A stretch of 9,351 bases of DNA from CAZADH01 sp964483805 (lineage in GTDB: Bacteria > Muiribacteriota > Ozemobacteria > Ozemobacterales > Ozemobacteraceae), in contig CAZADH010000249.1 in the NCBI GenBank assembly GCA_964483805.1, positions 1-9,351 of the forward strand. Reading direction: 5' to 3'. The notes beneath the pieces are model-generated. The model was not told the origin of the DNA and ran no database searches. It was given only the letters and a program-made list of their open reading frames with translations. The position numbers and the translations under genes are program-made. Of this stretch, positions 1 through 7,500 are shown piece by piece (the first letter of the stretch is position 1; the number at the start of each line of letters is the position of its first letter).

Positions 1-58
1 CCCCGCGCGGGATCCCGGATGCCTGATATTACGTGTTATTACCTTGGCGCCGCCGCCG

Positions 59-334
59 TCAGTCGAGTTCCTCATAGGGAAAACAGACGGTGATGATCTG
101 GGGGATCTCGACGTCTTTGATGACGATCTTGAGATGATCCCCGTTGAACCGGGTGCCGAGGACTGCGATCTTCTTGTAATCGCGTTGGCGCCAGGTCTTG
201 ACCACCTTGCCGTTGAGAATGGCGTCGATGACCTGGCGGATGTAGATGTCGCGCACCTTCATCTGGTCGTACGCGTGCCGGGTCAGCACATACTTCTCGG
301 CGGCGACCTGGTCACAGATGCGCTTGAAGCTCAT
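59..334 (-). CDS. DUF4258 domain protein
   Basis: A 91-residue basic protein covering a complete DUF4258 domain. Visible family marks are the N-terminal TRHAYDQMKVRDI segment (residues 18-30), a helix ending in ILNGKVV (39-45), where the family usually has a dv..vl..g pattern, and a closing hydrophobic strand PQIITVCFP (78-86). There is no signal peptide or membrane segment, so it is probably cytoplasmic. The biochemical role of the family is not established. Members are often found next to YgiT-type zinc-finger proteins in toxin-antitoxin-like pairs, but no such partner is inside this window. It lies 24 bases downstream of the nucleotidyltransferase-like gene on the same strand and could be the last gene of that operon. 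The ATG at 334 has no convincing Shine-Dalgarno sequence, so coupling to or read-through from the upstream gene is likely. The 58 bases downstream contain no start codon for another minus-strand gene and no clear terminator. Confidence 0.8.
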   Translation of the reverse strand: MSFKRICDQVAAEKYVLTRHAYDQMKVRDIYIRQVIDAILNGKVVKTWRQRDYKKIAVLGTRFNGDHLKIVIKDVEIPQIITVCFPYEELD

Positions 335-358
335 GGCGAAGTGGCGCTGCCGGCGCGG

Positions 359-1120
359 TCAGGTGCGCAGACGCGCGCGCACGGCCTCCAGTTCGGTGGC
401 AGACCCGATGCGCATGGCGAGGCCGATATCGTCGATGATCTGCGCGCCGACCGGTTGGCCGATCAGATTCGCGAGGGCATCGGCGCCTTCCTGCAGGGGG
501 AGCCGTTGGGCCATGACCTTGCCGATGAAGAAAACGCCGAGTTTGCCGGCGACCCCAAGCGGATTCTTCAAGGTCTGGCGCAGTTCCGGCAGCAGGTGCG
601 CCAGTTCCGGGCCCGAGGGTGCGGACGCGGCGAATGCCGGGCCGAGCCGGCCGTCGGCGAATCCGTAGCTGGGAATCTCGACACCGGTCGGCAGGCGATC
701 GGCCGGCACGGCGGCAACGGTCAGTCGCCGGTCGTTGCGGCCACTCTCGGCCAGGCGCGCCAACGAGGCCGGATCGGCCGATGCCAGTTGGGCCAGCGCA
801 ACGGTGACCGGTTCATTGGTCGGCAACTCGGCAAGAACGGTGTCGAGACCCCAGAACGGCGGACTGGCATCGACCGGCAGCGGGATGCACTCGATGTCGT
901 GCGGTAGGGCAGCGGCAACGCGGTCGACGTGCTGGGGCAGAACCAGGACGGTAATGCGAAAGCGCGACTGCAGCCGTTGGGCGAAAATGCCGACCAGTGG
1001 TTGTCCGTCGTGCTCGTGCAGGCAGCGCAGGGGGGGCGCTTCGCCGTAGCCTTCGGAAAAATCGTCGGGGGTGCGATCGACGGCCAGCAGCAGCAGCCGA
1101 TCGAGTGAACCGCGGCTCAT
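359..1120 (-). CDS. MobA-like nucleotidyltransferase-fold protein, degenerate
   Basis: A 253-residue soluble protein that resembles the MobA-like NTP transferase (GT-A fold) superfamily in its order of segments. It has an N-terminal strand LLLLAVDR (9-16), then a segment like the family's 'k.l..i.G.pll....l' (LRCLHEHDGQPLVGIFAQRL, 31-50), a strand ITVLVLPQHV (56-65), a possible DxP-type metal site at ADP (115-117) and a C-terminal helix with IGSATELEAVRARL (238-251), which matches the usual 'D.dtpeDl..ar..l' ending. The glycine-rich nucleotide loop LAGGxGxRMG is not recognisable: AVDRTPDDFSEGYGEAP stands in its place. The enzyme may therefore be inactive or use another substrate. Related enzymes transfer nucleotides to sugars or cofactors, and the substrate here is unknown. 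The start codon overlaps the dppA-like stop by four bases (1117-1120), so translation is coupled. The assignment rests on pattern similarity only. Confidence 0.55.
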   Translation of the reverse strand: MSRGSLDRLLLLAVDRTPDDFSEGYGEAPPLRCLHEHDGQPLVGIFAQRLQSRFRITVLVLPQHVDRVAAALPHDIECIPLPVDASPPFWGLDTVLAELPTNEPVTVALAQLASADPASLARLAESGRNDRRLTVAAVPADRLPTGVEIPSYGFADGRLGPAFAASAPSGPELAHLLPELRQTLKNPLGVAGKLGVFFIGKVMAQRLPLQEGADALANLIGQPVGAQIIDDIGLAMRIGSATELEAVRARLRT

Positions 1121-1950
1121 GGCGCCTGATTGGCGGTCGCTTCGACCAGTTCAGCGATGCCGTAGACCATGTTGGCGACCTGGGTGACGTTCTCGGCCGT
1201 GAACGCGAACGAGCAATCGTCGAGACGCTCGAGCGTCGGAATCCAGGCCAGTCGTTGGGTCTGGGCCGGGTTCTCGAGGCGGACGGTGACCTGCACCGGT
1301 GTGGGCAGCACCGTGGGCTCCATGTCTTTCAGGTTCTTGATCGCCCGCTTCGTCTCCTCTTTGAGTTGGCGGCACACCCGTTCGGGATGGACGCACAACG
1401 CCGACTGATGGTCAATGCCATATTTTGTAACTACGTTGTATGTTGCTGTCAGATTGGTGCGTGCCTGCTCGATCGTCTTGGCGTCGCCGGAAATCAAGAG
1501 GGTCGGGACCTTGTGCGAACCCGCGACCAGGGCGAGCAGATCGAATTCGCCGATGGGTTGGCCGAACATCTCGAACTGCACGTGCGACGACCAGGTGTGC
1601 GGCATCACGCCTTCGCGGCTGCCGGTGCGGGCGTGAGCGCCCAACAGAATCAGGCCGGTGAACGTGCTGTCGAGCAGGTCGAACCCCGAGGTTGGTCGGA
1701 AACCACCGCGGATGACCATGCAATCCTGCGGCAGCAGGTCGAGCTGCAGATTGCGCCCGCACCCGTGAAAATCGTTGACCACGATCTCTTCGACGCCCGC
1801 GTCGAGTGCGCCGTCGCAGACGGCGCGGACCTCGCGGGTGAACTGCTGGCGGGCCCAGGTCTGTTCGGCGCCCGGGTGGCGTCCGTCGATCTCGCTGAAG
1901 GAGACGACCCCGGCAATGCCTTCCATGTCGGCGACGATGTAGATCTTCAT
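1117..1950 (-). CDS. dppA: M55 family D-aminopeptidase (DppA-like)
   Basis: A 277-residue protein of the M55 zinc peptidase family, whose founder is Bacillus subtilis DppA. That enzyme removes N-terminal D-amino acids, such as D-Ala, from short peptides and forms a decameric ring. The metal and catalytic residues are in the expected places: D8 and E10 in YIVADMEG, H62 in VNDFHG, H106 in LLGAHAR, H118 in MPHTWSS and E135 in GEFDL. The length matches the family (about 270-280) and there is no signal peptide, so it acts in the cytoplasm. The ATG at 1950 has a good ribosome site GAGGAG five bases upstream. That site lies inside the end of the STAS gene, which overlaps this start by four bases (1947-1950). 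The stop overlaps the next gene's start in the same way. Likely roles are recycling of cell-wall peptides or use of D-amino-acid dipeptides. No transporter gene accompanies it here. The codons around residues 164-181 are unusually AT-rich. Confidence 0.92.
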   Translation of the reverse strand: MKIYIVADMEGIAGVVSFSEIDGRHPGAEQTWARQQFTREVRAVCDGALDAGVEEIVVNDFHGCGRNLQLDLLPQDCMVIRGGFRPTSGFDLLDSTFTGLILLGAHARTGSREGVMPHTWSSHVQFEMFGQPIGEFDLLALVAGSHKVPTLLISGDAKTIEQARTNLTATYNVVTKYGIDHQSALCVHPERVCRQLKEETKRAIKNLKDMEPTVLPTPVQVTVRLENPAQTQRLAWIPTLERLDDCSFAFTAENVTQVANMVYGIAELVEATANQAP

Positions 1951-2297
1951 GGATGCTCCTCGCGGCCGAGGGCGGCAATCGCCTCGGCACTGGTTTCATA
2001 GACTGGATACAGGCGGGTGTAGTTCATCTGCTCGAAATTCTCGCGCACAAAACCACGCAGACCCGAGAGCACCAGTTGGGACCTGTTGTCGGAGGCGCGT
2101 TTGAGCAAGCGGATGATCATGCCGTAACCGATGCTGTTGATGTATTCGAGTTGTTCCAGATCGACGACGACCCGGGTGGTGCGCCGGGACAGCAGAGGCC
2201 CGAGTTCTTCGAACAGGCGCAGCGCCCCGTCGCGATCGAGCGAGCCGGCCAGCGCCAGGCAAACCACGGACCCATGCTCTTGTCGCGCTATGTCCAT
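1947..2297 (-). CDS. STAS domain anti-sigma factor antagonist
   Basis: A 116-residue single STAS domain of the SpoIIAA/RsbV type, which relieves an anti-sigma factor or similar partner when its serine is unphosphorylated. The strand RVVVDLEQLEYINSIGYGMI (42-61) matches the SpoIIAA segment around FMDSSGLG and places S55 at the phosphorylation site, with N54 replacing the usual aspartate. The ending FEQMNYTRLYPVYETSAEAI (88-107) is typical of the family. An upstream ATG at 2354 would give 135 residues, but 2297 is chosen because GGAGG sits six bases before it and homology begins there. It is the first gene of the minus-strand operon, coupled to the M55 peptidase by an ATGA overlap. No serine kinase, PP2C phosphatase or sigma factor is encoded in the window, so its partners must lie elsewhere. 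A non-sigma target is also possible, since STAS proteins regulate other enzymes too. Confidence 0.85.
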   Translation of the reverse strand: MDIARQEHGSVVCLALAGSLDRDGALRLFEELGPLLSRRTTRVVVDLEQLEYINSIGYGMIIRLLKRASDNRSQLVLSGLRGFVRENFEQMNYTRLYPVYETSAEAIAALGREEHP

Positions 2298-2303
2298 GGA
2301 CCG

Positions 2304-2308
2304 CCTCC
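2304..2308 (-). promoter_or_regulatory. Ribosome binding site of the STAS gene
   Basis: Read on the minus strand this is GGAGG, six bases before the ATG at 2297. It decides for the 116-residue STAS product over the longer frame beginning at 2354, which has no comparable site and would start inside the uvrB promoter. Confidence 0.75.
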
Positions 2309-2311
2309 ATG

Positions 2312-2325
2312 TTTCAGGGGTGAAA
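2312..2325. promoter_or_regulatory. Inverted repeat in the divergent intergenic region
   Basis: TTTCA-GGGG-TGAAA is a perfect 5-bp dyad with a four-base spacer. A further G (2311) and C (2327) could extend it if one A is bulged. It lies between the STAS start codon and the uvrB -35 box, where an operator acting on either gene would be expected. It is short enough to be chance. No classic LexA box of the CTGT-N8-ACAG or GAAC-N4-GTTC type is seen here. Confidence 0.3.
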
Positions 2326-2347
2326 ACCGACGTCGTGCGCTGGTTGG

Positions 2348-2376
2348 ATGACAAGCGCCCGACAATTGCCTATACT
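2348..2376 (+). promoter_or_regulatory. Sigma70-type promoter of uvrB
   Basis: ATGACA (2348-2353, five of six matches to TTGACA) is separated by exactly 17 bases from TATACT (2371-2376, five of six matches to TATAAT). Transcription would begin near 2383, giving a very short leader before the ATG at 2396. The possible upstream uvrB start at 2348 coincides with this -35 box, which argues against that start being used. Confidence 0.65.
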
Positions 2377-2383
2377 AACCGCC

Positions 2384-2387
2384 GGAG
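2384..2387 (+). promoter_or_regulatory. Ribosome binding site of uvrB
   Basis: GGAG is placed eight bases before the ATG at 2396. With the promoter just upstream it supports the 711-residue UvrB rather than a 727-residue form. Confidence 0.6.
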
Positions 2388-2395
2388 AACAGCAA

Positions 2396-4531
2396 ATGCA
2401 ACCTGGCGCCGTCGGTTTTCAGCTCAACAGTCCGTTTGGTTTGCGGGGAGATCAACCCCAGGCCCTGTCCCAACTCGAACAGTGGTTCACCGAGGGGCAC
2501 CGTTTCGCCACCCTGCTGGGGGTGACCGGCTCGGGCAAGACCTTCACCATGGCCAACCTCGTCACCCGCCTGCAGCGGCCGGTGCTGGTGATCACCCACA
2601 ACAAGACGTTGTCGGCCCAGCTCTACAGCGAGTTCCGTGACTTCTTTCCGCACAACGCCATCGAGTACTTCGTCAGCTATTACGACTACTACCAGCCCGA
2701 AGCCTACATCCCCGGCCGCGATCTCTACATCGAAAAAGACTCGGACATCAACGAAGAGATCGACCGCTTCCGTCATGCCGCCACCGCGAGCATCTTCTGC
2801 CGTCGCGATGTGCTGGTGGTTGCGTCTGTAAGTTGTATTTATGGTCTTGGTTCCCCTGAAGACTACGTCGGTATGCATATCGTGCTGGAGCAGGGCATGA
2901 ACCTGCCTCGCCAGACGCTGATCGCGCGCCTGGTCGAGATCCAGTATTCACGCAACGACATGGATTTCAGCCGGTCGCGCTTTCGCGTACGCGGCGAGAC
3001 CATCGACATCCTGCCGGCATCGGCCGAAGATGCGCTGCGCGTCCGGTTCTTTGGCGACGAGATCGAACGCATCGAGCGGTTCGATCCGCTTACCGGCGAG
3101 ATTCTCGCCCGGCTCGATCGGGTCGATCTGTTTCCGGCCCAGCACTTTGTCACGCCCCTGGCGAAGAAGGAGCGGGCGATGGCGGCCATCGAGGCTGAAC
3201 TGCACGTGCGTCTCGAGGAACTCAAGGCCCAGAACAAGCTGGTCGAGGCACAACGACTCTACGAGCGGACCCGTTTCGACCTCGAGATGCTGCGCGAAAC
3301 GGGTTTCTGCAAGGGCATCGAGAACTACTCGCGCCACCTGTCGGGGCGCAACGCCGGTGAACCGCCGGACACCCTCATCGATTACCGTCCCAAAGATTGT
3401 CTGATAATCATCGACGAGTCGCACATGACCCTTCCGCAGTTACGGGGCATGCAGCACGGCGACAAGAGCCGCAAGGAAACACTGGTCGATTATGGGTTCC
3501 GCTTGCCGTCGGCGCTCGACAACCGGCCCCTGCGGTTCGATGAGTTTCTGAGCCATCCGAACCCGATTCTGTTTGTGTCGGCCACCCCCGCCGCGTGGGA
3601 ACTGGAGGTCTCGGCCGGTCGGGTCGCCGAGCAGCTCATCCGGCCGACGGGGCTGTTGGATCCCGAAATCGAGGTGCGTCCAACCGAGGGCCAGATGGAT
3701 CGCCTGCTTGCCGACATTCAAGACCGGGTGACCGCAAAAGAACGGGTGCTGGTTACGACCTTGACCAAACGCATGGCTCAGGATCTCGCCACCTGGCTCG
3801 AAGAGATGGGAGTGCGGGCCCGCTACCTGCACGCCGACATTGAGACGCTCGAGCGGGTGCGGATCCTGCGCGAGCTGCGCCTCGGCGAGTTCGATGTCCT
3901 GGTCGGCATTAATCTGTTGCGCGAAGGTCTCGACTTGCCTGAGGTTTCGTTGGTCGCCATCCTCGATGCCGACAAAGAGGGCTTCCTGCGTTCAGCGTGG
4001 GCCTTGATGCAGACCTGCGGCCGGGCGGCGCGCAACGCGCGCGGACGCGTGGTTCTTTATGCCGACAAGACGACCCCGGCCATGCAATACTGCCTCGACG
4101 AAACCCGCCGCCGGCGCGCGTTGCAGCATAAGTTCAATGAGGAGCACGGCATCGTGCCGACCACTATCGTGCGGGCGGTGCCGAAGATGCTCGCCATGTA
4201 TCCGACGGGCGAGGAGCGCGTCGATGGGTCGCGCGGCGCTGACAAAGCGGCCGCCGAAGAAGCGCGCCAGTTGATCACGACGTTGCGTACCGAGATGGAC
4301 AAGGCCGCCGAGGCACTGCAGTTCGAGCGGGCCGCGCAGATTCGCGACGAGATCATCGCCCTCGAGGAAACCTACTTCGAGAGCGCGTTGGAAACCCAGT
4401 TGCACCAGGCCCTCAAGAAGGGGCGCGAACAAGGGCTGACCAAGCGCTCGCCCCGGGGCCAGCGGGCCCCGGCCCCCCCTGGGCGCGGTCGTGCTTCCGG
4501 GCGGCCAGGGCACGGGCCACCGGGCAGGTAA
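2396..4531 (+). CDS. uvrB: Excinuclease ABC subunit UvrB
   Basis: UvrB is the damage-verifying ATPase of nucleotide excision repair. UvrA loads it onto DNA, it opens the lesion site with its beta-hairpin, and it recruits UvrC for incision. All domains are present in this 711-residue protein: Walker A GVTGSGKT (42-49), the beta-hairpin YFVSYYDYYQPEAYIP (91-106), VASVSCIYGLGSPEDY (142-157), the DESH box (340-343), SATP (395-398), GINLLREGLDLPEVSLV (504-520), motif VI as MQTCGRAARN (538-547) and the C-terminal UVR helix pair (631-657) that binds UvrC. Oddities are CG in place of the usual IG in motif VI, SATPAAWELE where SATPGPYELE is common, and an extra Arg/Pro/Gly-rich tail (about 684-711) beyond the UVR domain, making it longer than the usual 660-680 residues. 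The gene is divergent from the STAS operon and convergent with the giant TPR/HEAT gene. It has its own promoter and no visible SOS box. Confidence 0.97.
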   Translation: MQPGAVGFQLNSPFGLRGDQPQALSQLEQWFTEGHRFATLLGVTGSGKTFTMANLVTRLQRPVLVITHNKTLSAQLYSEFRDFFPHNAIEYFVSYYDYYQPEAYIPGRDLYIEKDSDINEEIDRFRHAATASIFCRRDVLVVASVSCIYGLGSPEDYVGMHIVLEQGMNLPRQTLIARLVEIQYSRNDMDFSRSRFRVRGETIDILPASAEDALRVRFFGDEIERIERFDPLTGEILARLDRVDLFPAQHFVTPLAKKERAMAAIEAELHVRLEELKAQNKLVEAQRLYERTRFDLEMLRETGFCKGIENYSRHLSGRNAGEPPDTLIDYRPKDCLIIIDESHMTLPQLRGMQHGDKSRKETLVDYGFRLPSALDNRPLRFDEFLSHPNPILFVSATPAAWELEVSAGRVAEQLIRPTGLLDPEIEVRPTEGQMDRLLADIQDRVTAKERVLVTTLTKRMAQDLATWLEEMGVRARYLHADIETLERVRILRELRLGEFDVLVGINLLREGLDLPEVSLVAILDADKEGFLRSAWALMQTCGRAARNARGRVVLYADKTTPAMQYCLDETRRRRALQHKFNEEHGIVPTTIVRAVPKMLAMYPTGEERVDGSRGADKAAAEEARQLITTLRTEMDKAAEALQFERAAQIRDEIIALEETYFESALETQLHQALKKGREQGLTKRSPRGQRAPAPPGRGRASGRPGHGPPGR

Positions 4532-4551
4532 ATACACTATATTTCCGAAAC

Positions 4552-4568
4552 GCCGCCTTCGTGGCGGC
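4552..4568. terminator. Hairpin between convergent genes, possible terminator
   Basis: GCCGCC-TTCGT-GGCGGC forms a perfect 6-bp GC stem 20 bases after the uvrB stop and 31 bases beyond the stop of the convergent gene. No real T-run follows on either strand (only GTTTCGG on the minus strand), so intrinsic termination would be weak. The position between two converging genes is the main support. Confidence 0.4.
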
Positions 4569-4580
4569 AACGTGGCACTG

Positions 4581-4595
4581 CGCACCTACTGTGCG
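4581..4595. terminator. Second small hairpin between convergent genes
   Basis: CGCAC-CTACT-GTGCG is a perfect 5-bp stem four bases beyond the stop of the minus-strand gene. It has no T-run and may only stabilise the transcript end. Its being a terminator is a weak inference. Confidence 0.2.
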
Positions 4596-4599
4596 GGCG

Positions 4600-7500
4600 T
4601 CAGGAGGTCGGTTTTTTCGGGGCGGTGACGGCCGCCGACAGATACTGCAGCGCTTTGCGGATCAGGTCCTGCTCGGTCGGATCGAGCGTGCGACTGAGCA
4701 GTTCCCGCAGCGCGTCACGGTTGCCGGGATCACCCTGGTGCGCGAGGGCTTTGATCACCTTGTGGCGGATCTCGGCCTCCGGATCGTGCAGCATGCTGCG
4801 CAGCAATTGCGCTGCCTCAGCGTTGTGGATTCCTGACAACACATGGGCCGCGGCATCGCGCTGGCGCGGTTCCGGATCGTTGACGATCTGGCGTAGATGT
4901 TCGATGGCCCGGTCGTCGCCGAAGCTCTGGGCGGCCTTGATGGCGTTCGCACGCAAGCGATGGTCGGGATCACCGACGAACTTCCAGATCTCGGCGAGGG
5001 CCGCCGGATCAGCGTTCAACTCGAGTCCTTCGATGGCATTGGCGCGCACACGCACGTCGGCGTGCTCCAGCAATCGGCGGATCAGCGGGGTGACTTCGGG
5101 CAGATGCATCGTTCCGAGCATTTTGCCCAACATGGCGCATGTGGTCGCGGGCAGATCGCGGCCGAGATACTCGGTCCAGGCCGGCACGTCGGCAGCCGTC
5201 GATTGCTGCACCAGTGCATGAACTACGTTGTATTGCGGTTGGCTGCCGAGTTGGCGGATGTCGTTGGCGAGGGGTGACCCCATGCTCGCTGCCGAGACGG
5301 TGACAACTTCGTCGATGGTGATGGTGACGGCGTCGTCCATCGACGTGCCGTCGGGTGCGACCGGTGCCGCCGGGGTCGCGATGGGTTCCGGCAGGGCTGC
5401 GGGTGTGCGGGGTTCTGCCGGGACCGGCGGTGTTGCGAGCTCGGGCAGTGCGGCAGGAACACCAGGCGCAACAGAAGCTGGTGGCGCAGCGGGTTCCGGT
5501 GGCGTTGGCACCTCGGGAGGTGCCGCAGAAGCCGGTGAGGCGGTGGACTCCGGTCGTGTCGGTGTTTCGGTGGATGCGGCAGGAATCGATGGTGCAGCGG
5601 GTTCGAGAGATGTCGACACCTCGGGAGATACAGCAGGAGCCGCTGAAGCAGTGGGTTCTGGGGGTGTCGTGGGTGACGGCGGTGTGACGGCCGCAGGAGG
5701 AGCGCTTGGTTCGTCGTCGGGCAGGTCGATCGAGACGTCTTCGCCCAGCGTTTCAATCACGAGGTCGAACGAAGTTTCGTCGTCGCTCGTGATGTCGAGT
5801 TCATCGAGATCGTCGTCCGGTTCTTCTTCGTCGGTGTCGGACGAAGAACAGGTGGTGGTGGGCACGTCATCGGCAGATTTCGCAATTGACTCGGAGGCAG
5901 GCGGTGCAGATACGATTGCGTCTTCAGGGGTCGGTGCCAGTTCGGCCACCGTATCGGGTTCTGTCTTGGTATCTGTTGCCGGTGTCGCGCTCTGGGTTTC
6001 CGTGAGGATGTCGACCGCCGTGGTATCGACCGGTTCCGTCTCGGGTTCGCCGGCATCGGCAGGAACCGGTTCGGCTGGGGGAGGGGGCCCTTCGTCGAGA
6101 GGCGCCGGTGCGGGTGCGGGTTCGACGGTCGGCAGGGTTGTGATTGGGCCGGGTTCTTCGACGATAATCGGGGATTCGATGGGTTCGGCCGGTTCTGGTG
6201 CCGCGGCAGGGTCTGAACGAATCGGAATGAGCGGAATCGCCGTGTCATCCTCGTCGTCAGGGATGGCTGTCGGCTCGATCTCGGTCTCGGGCTCAGACCT
6301 GGATCCGGAGCCGGAAGAAGAAGGCGGGGTCGGTAGGTCGATTGCTGCCGATTCGGGGGTGGATGATGCCGGAGCTTTCGGTTGGGCGGCGGTTGCCGGT
6401 TCGGCCGACGGTTCGGGTTCCGGTGCCGGTGCGGATTCGGAGGGGCTGGCTTCCGTTTGACTCTTTGGCGGCACATCCGGCAATGGAGGTTCGGCCGCAA
6501 CCTCAGGCGTTGCTGCTGCCGGAACTGGAGACGCTGGCACAGGGGTTGGCTCGGCCTGCGTCGGTTGGGGTTCCGGGGCAGCCGGAGCAGTGTTCGTGTC
6601 CGGGGTCGGTGTCGCCTCTTTGGCTTCGGGGGCCGGCGGCGGCACCGGGCCGAGGATCGACTCGTGCAGGGCCACCGAGGGCTTGGTGATTTCGTTGAGG
6701 TGGTTCTGTGTCTGGCGCGCATTGTAGCGAAGCACGGTGTCGTCCGGGTGTTTGGTGAGAAGGGCGTCGAGATCGGCGGTCAATGCACGCGCATCGAGCG
6801 GCGGCATGAAAGCATAGGCGCGCAGGGTCTTGAACGGTTTCTCGAGGCTCTTGCGGTCGATGGTCGCAAGTTCCTGGCGGATGCGCGTGATTTCAGGGCC
6901 GAATGCCGCTTCGAGTGCGCCCAGCAGCGCATCGAGCTCGAGTTCCGACGACTGCGTGGCCAGGTCGGCGGCGCGTTCAAATTGGCCGTTGACGACCAGG
7001 CCTTGCCAGAGGCGACCGCGCCGTTGCATGTCCGGATCATGGCGCCACAGATGGTCCATCAGTTCGACGGCCCCACGATGGATACCGACCAGTGGCAGTT
7101 GTTCGAGCGTGGTTTGCAGGAAACCAGGCAGGACCTTGTCTTGCGGGAACTCTTGCAGGTGGCGGGTGAGGATCGGGGCGATCGCGGCCTGCAGATCGCG
7201 ATTGGTCATGGCGTAGGCGGCCATGGCCTTGAGGGTCTCGCGGTCGCCCGGATTGAGACAGAGGTAGGCGCCGGTGATCTCGATCTGTTGCGAGGTCATC
7301 GGGGTGCGATGGACAAATCGCTTGCCGAGAATCTTGATGGCGATGCCGTTGCCAGGCATGAGTTCCCAGAGCGTCTCGCCGTGGCGTTCGATCCGCTCTT
7401 CGTCGCGGGCGCGAGCGGCGATCTCGAGCAGCATTTCGAGCACGCGGATGCGCTCGGTGCGGTCGGTGATGCCGGCCACGCGATCCTCGAGGCCCGAGAG

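Noticed and set aside
8..17. Palindrome CGGGATCCCG near the left edge
   Set aside because: A 10-base palindrome without spacer, T-run or a second copy is common in GC-rich DNA, and nothing ties it to a function.
44..907. A 287-codon open frame on the plus strand at the left edge
   Set aside because: It crosses two minus-strand genes in antisense, including the DUF4258 gene. The acidic, low-information protein is typical of a shadow frame.
1429..1441. The 13-base word AACTACGTTGTAT, also present at 5221-5233
   Set aside because: About one exact 13-base match between two places is expected by chance in a window of this size. Both copies encode Tyr-Asn-Val-Val inside unrelated proteins.
997..2001. 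A 334-codon open frame on the plus strand
   Set aside because: It is antisense to the M55 peptidase, whose metal residues are all in place on the minus strand, and it has no recognisable domain.
2348..2395. Upstream ATG that would extend UvrB by 16 residues
   Set aside because: The ATG overlaps the -35 box of a good promoter and has no ribosome site. The ATG at 2396 has GGAG at the right distance, and UvrB homology begins just after it.
5228..6460. A 410-codon Gly/Ser/Val-rich open frame on the plus strand
   Set aside because: It is the complement of the Pro/Ala/Glu-rich linker. Pro and Ala codons read backwards give Gly and Ser or Arg codons, which explains its length and composition.
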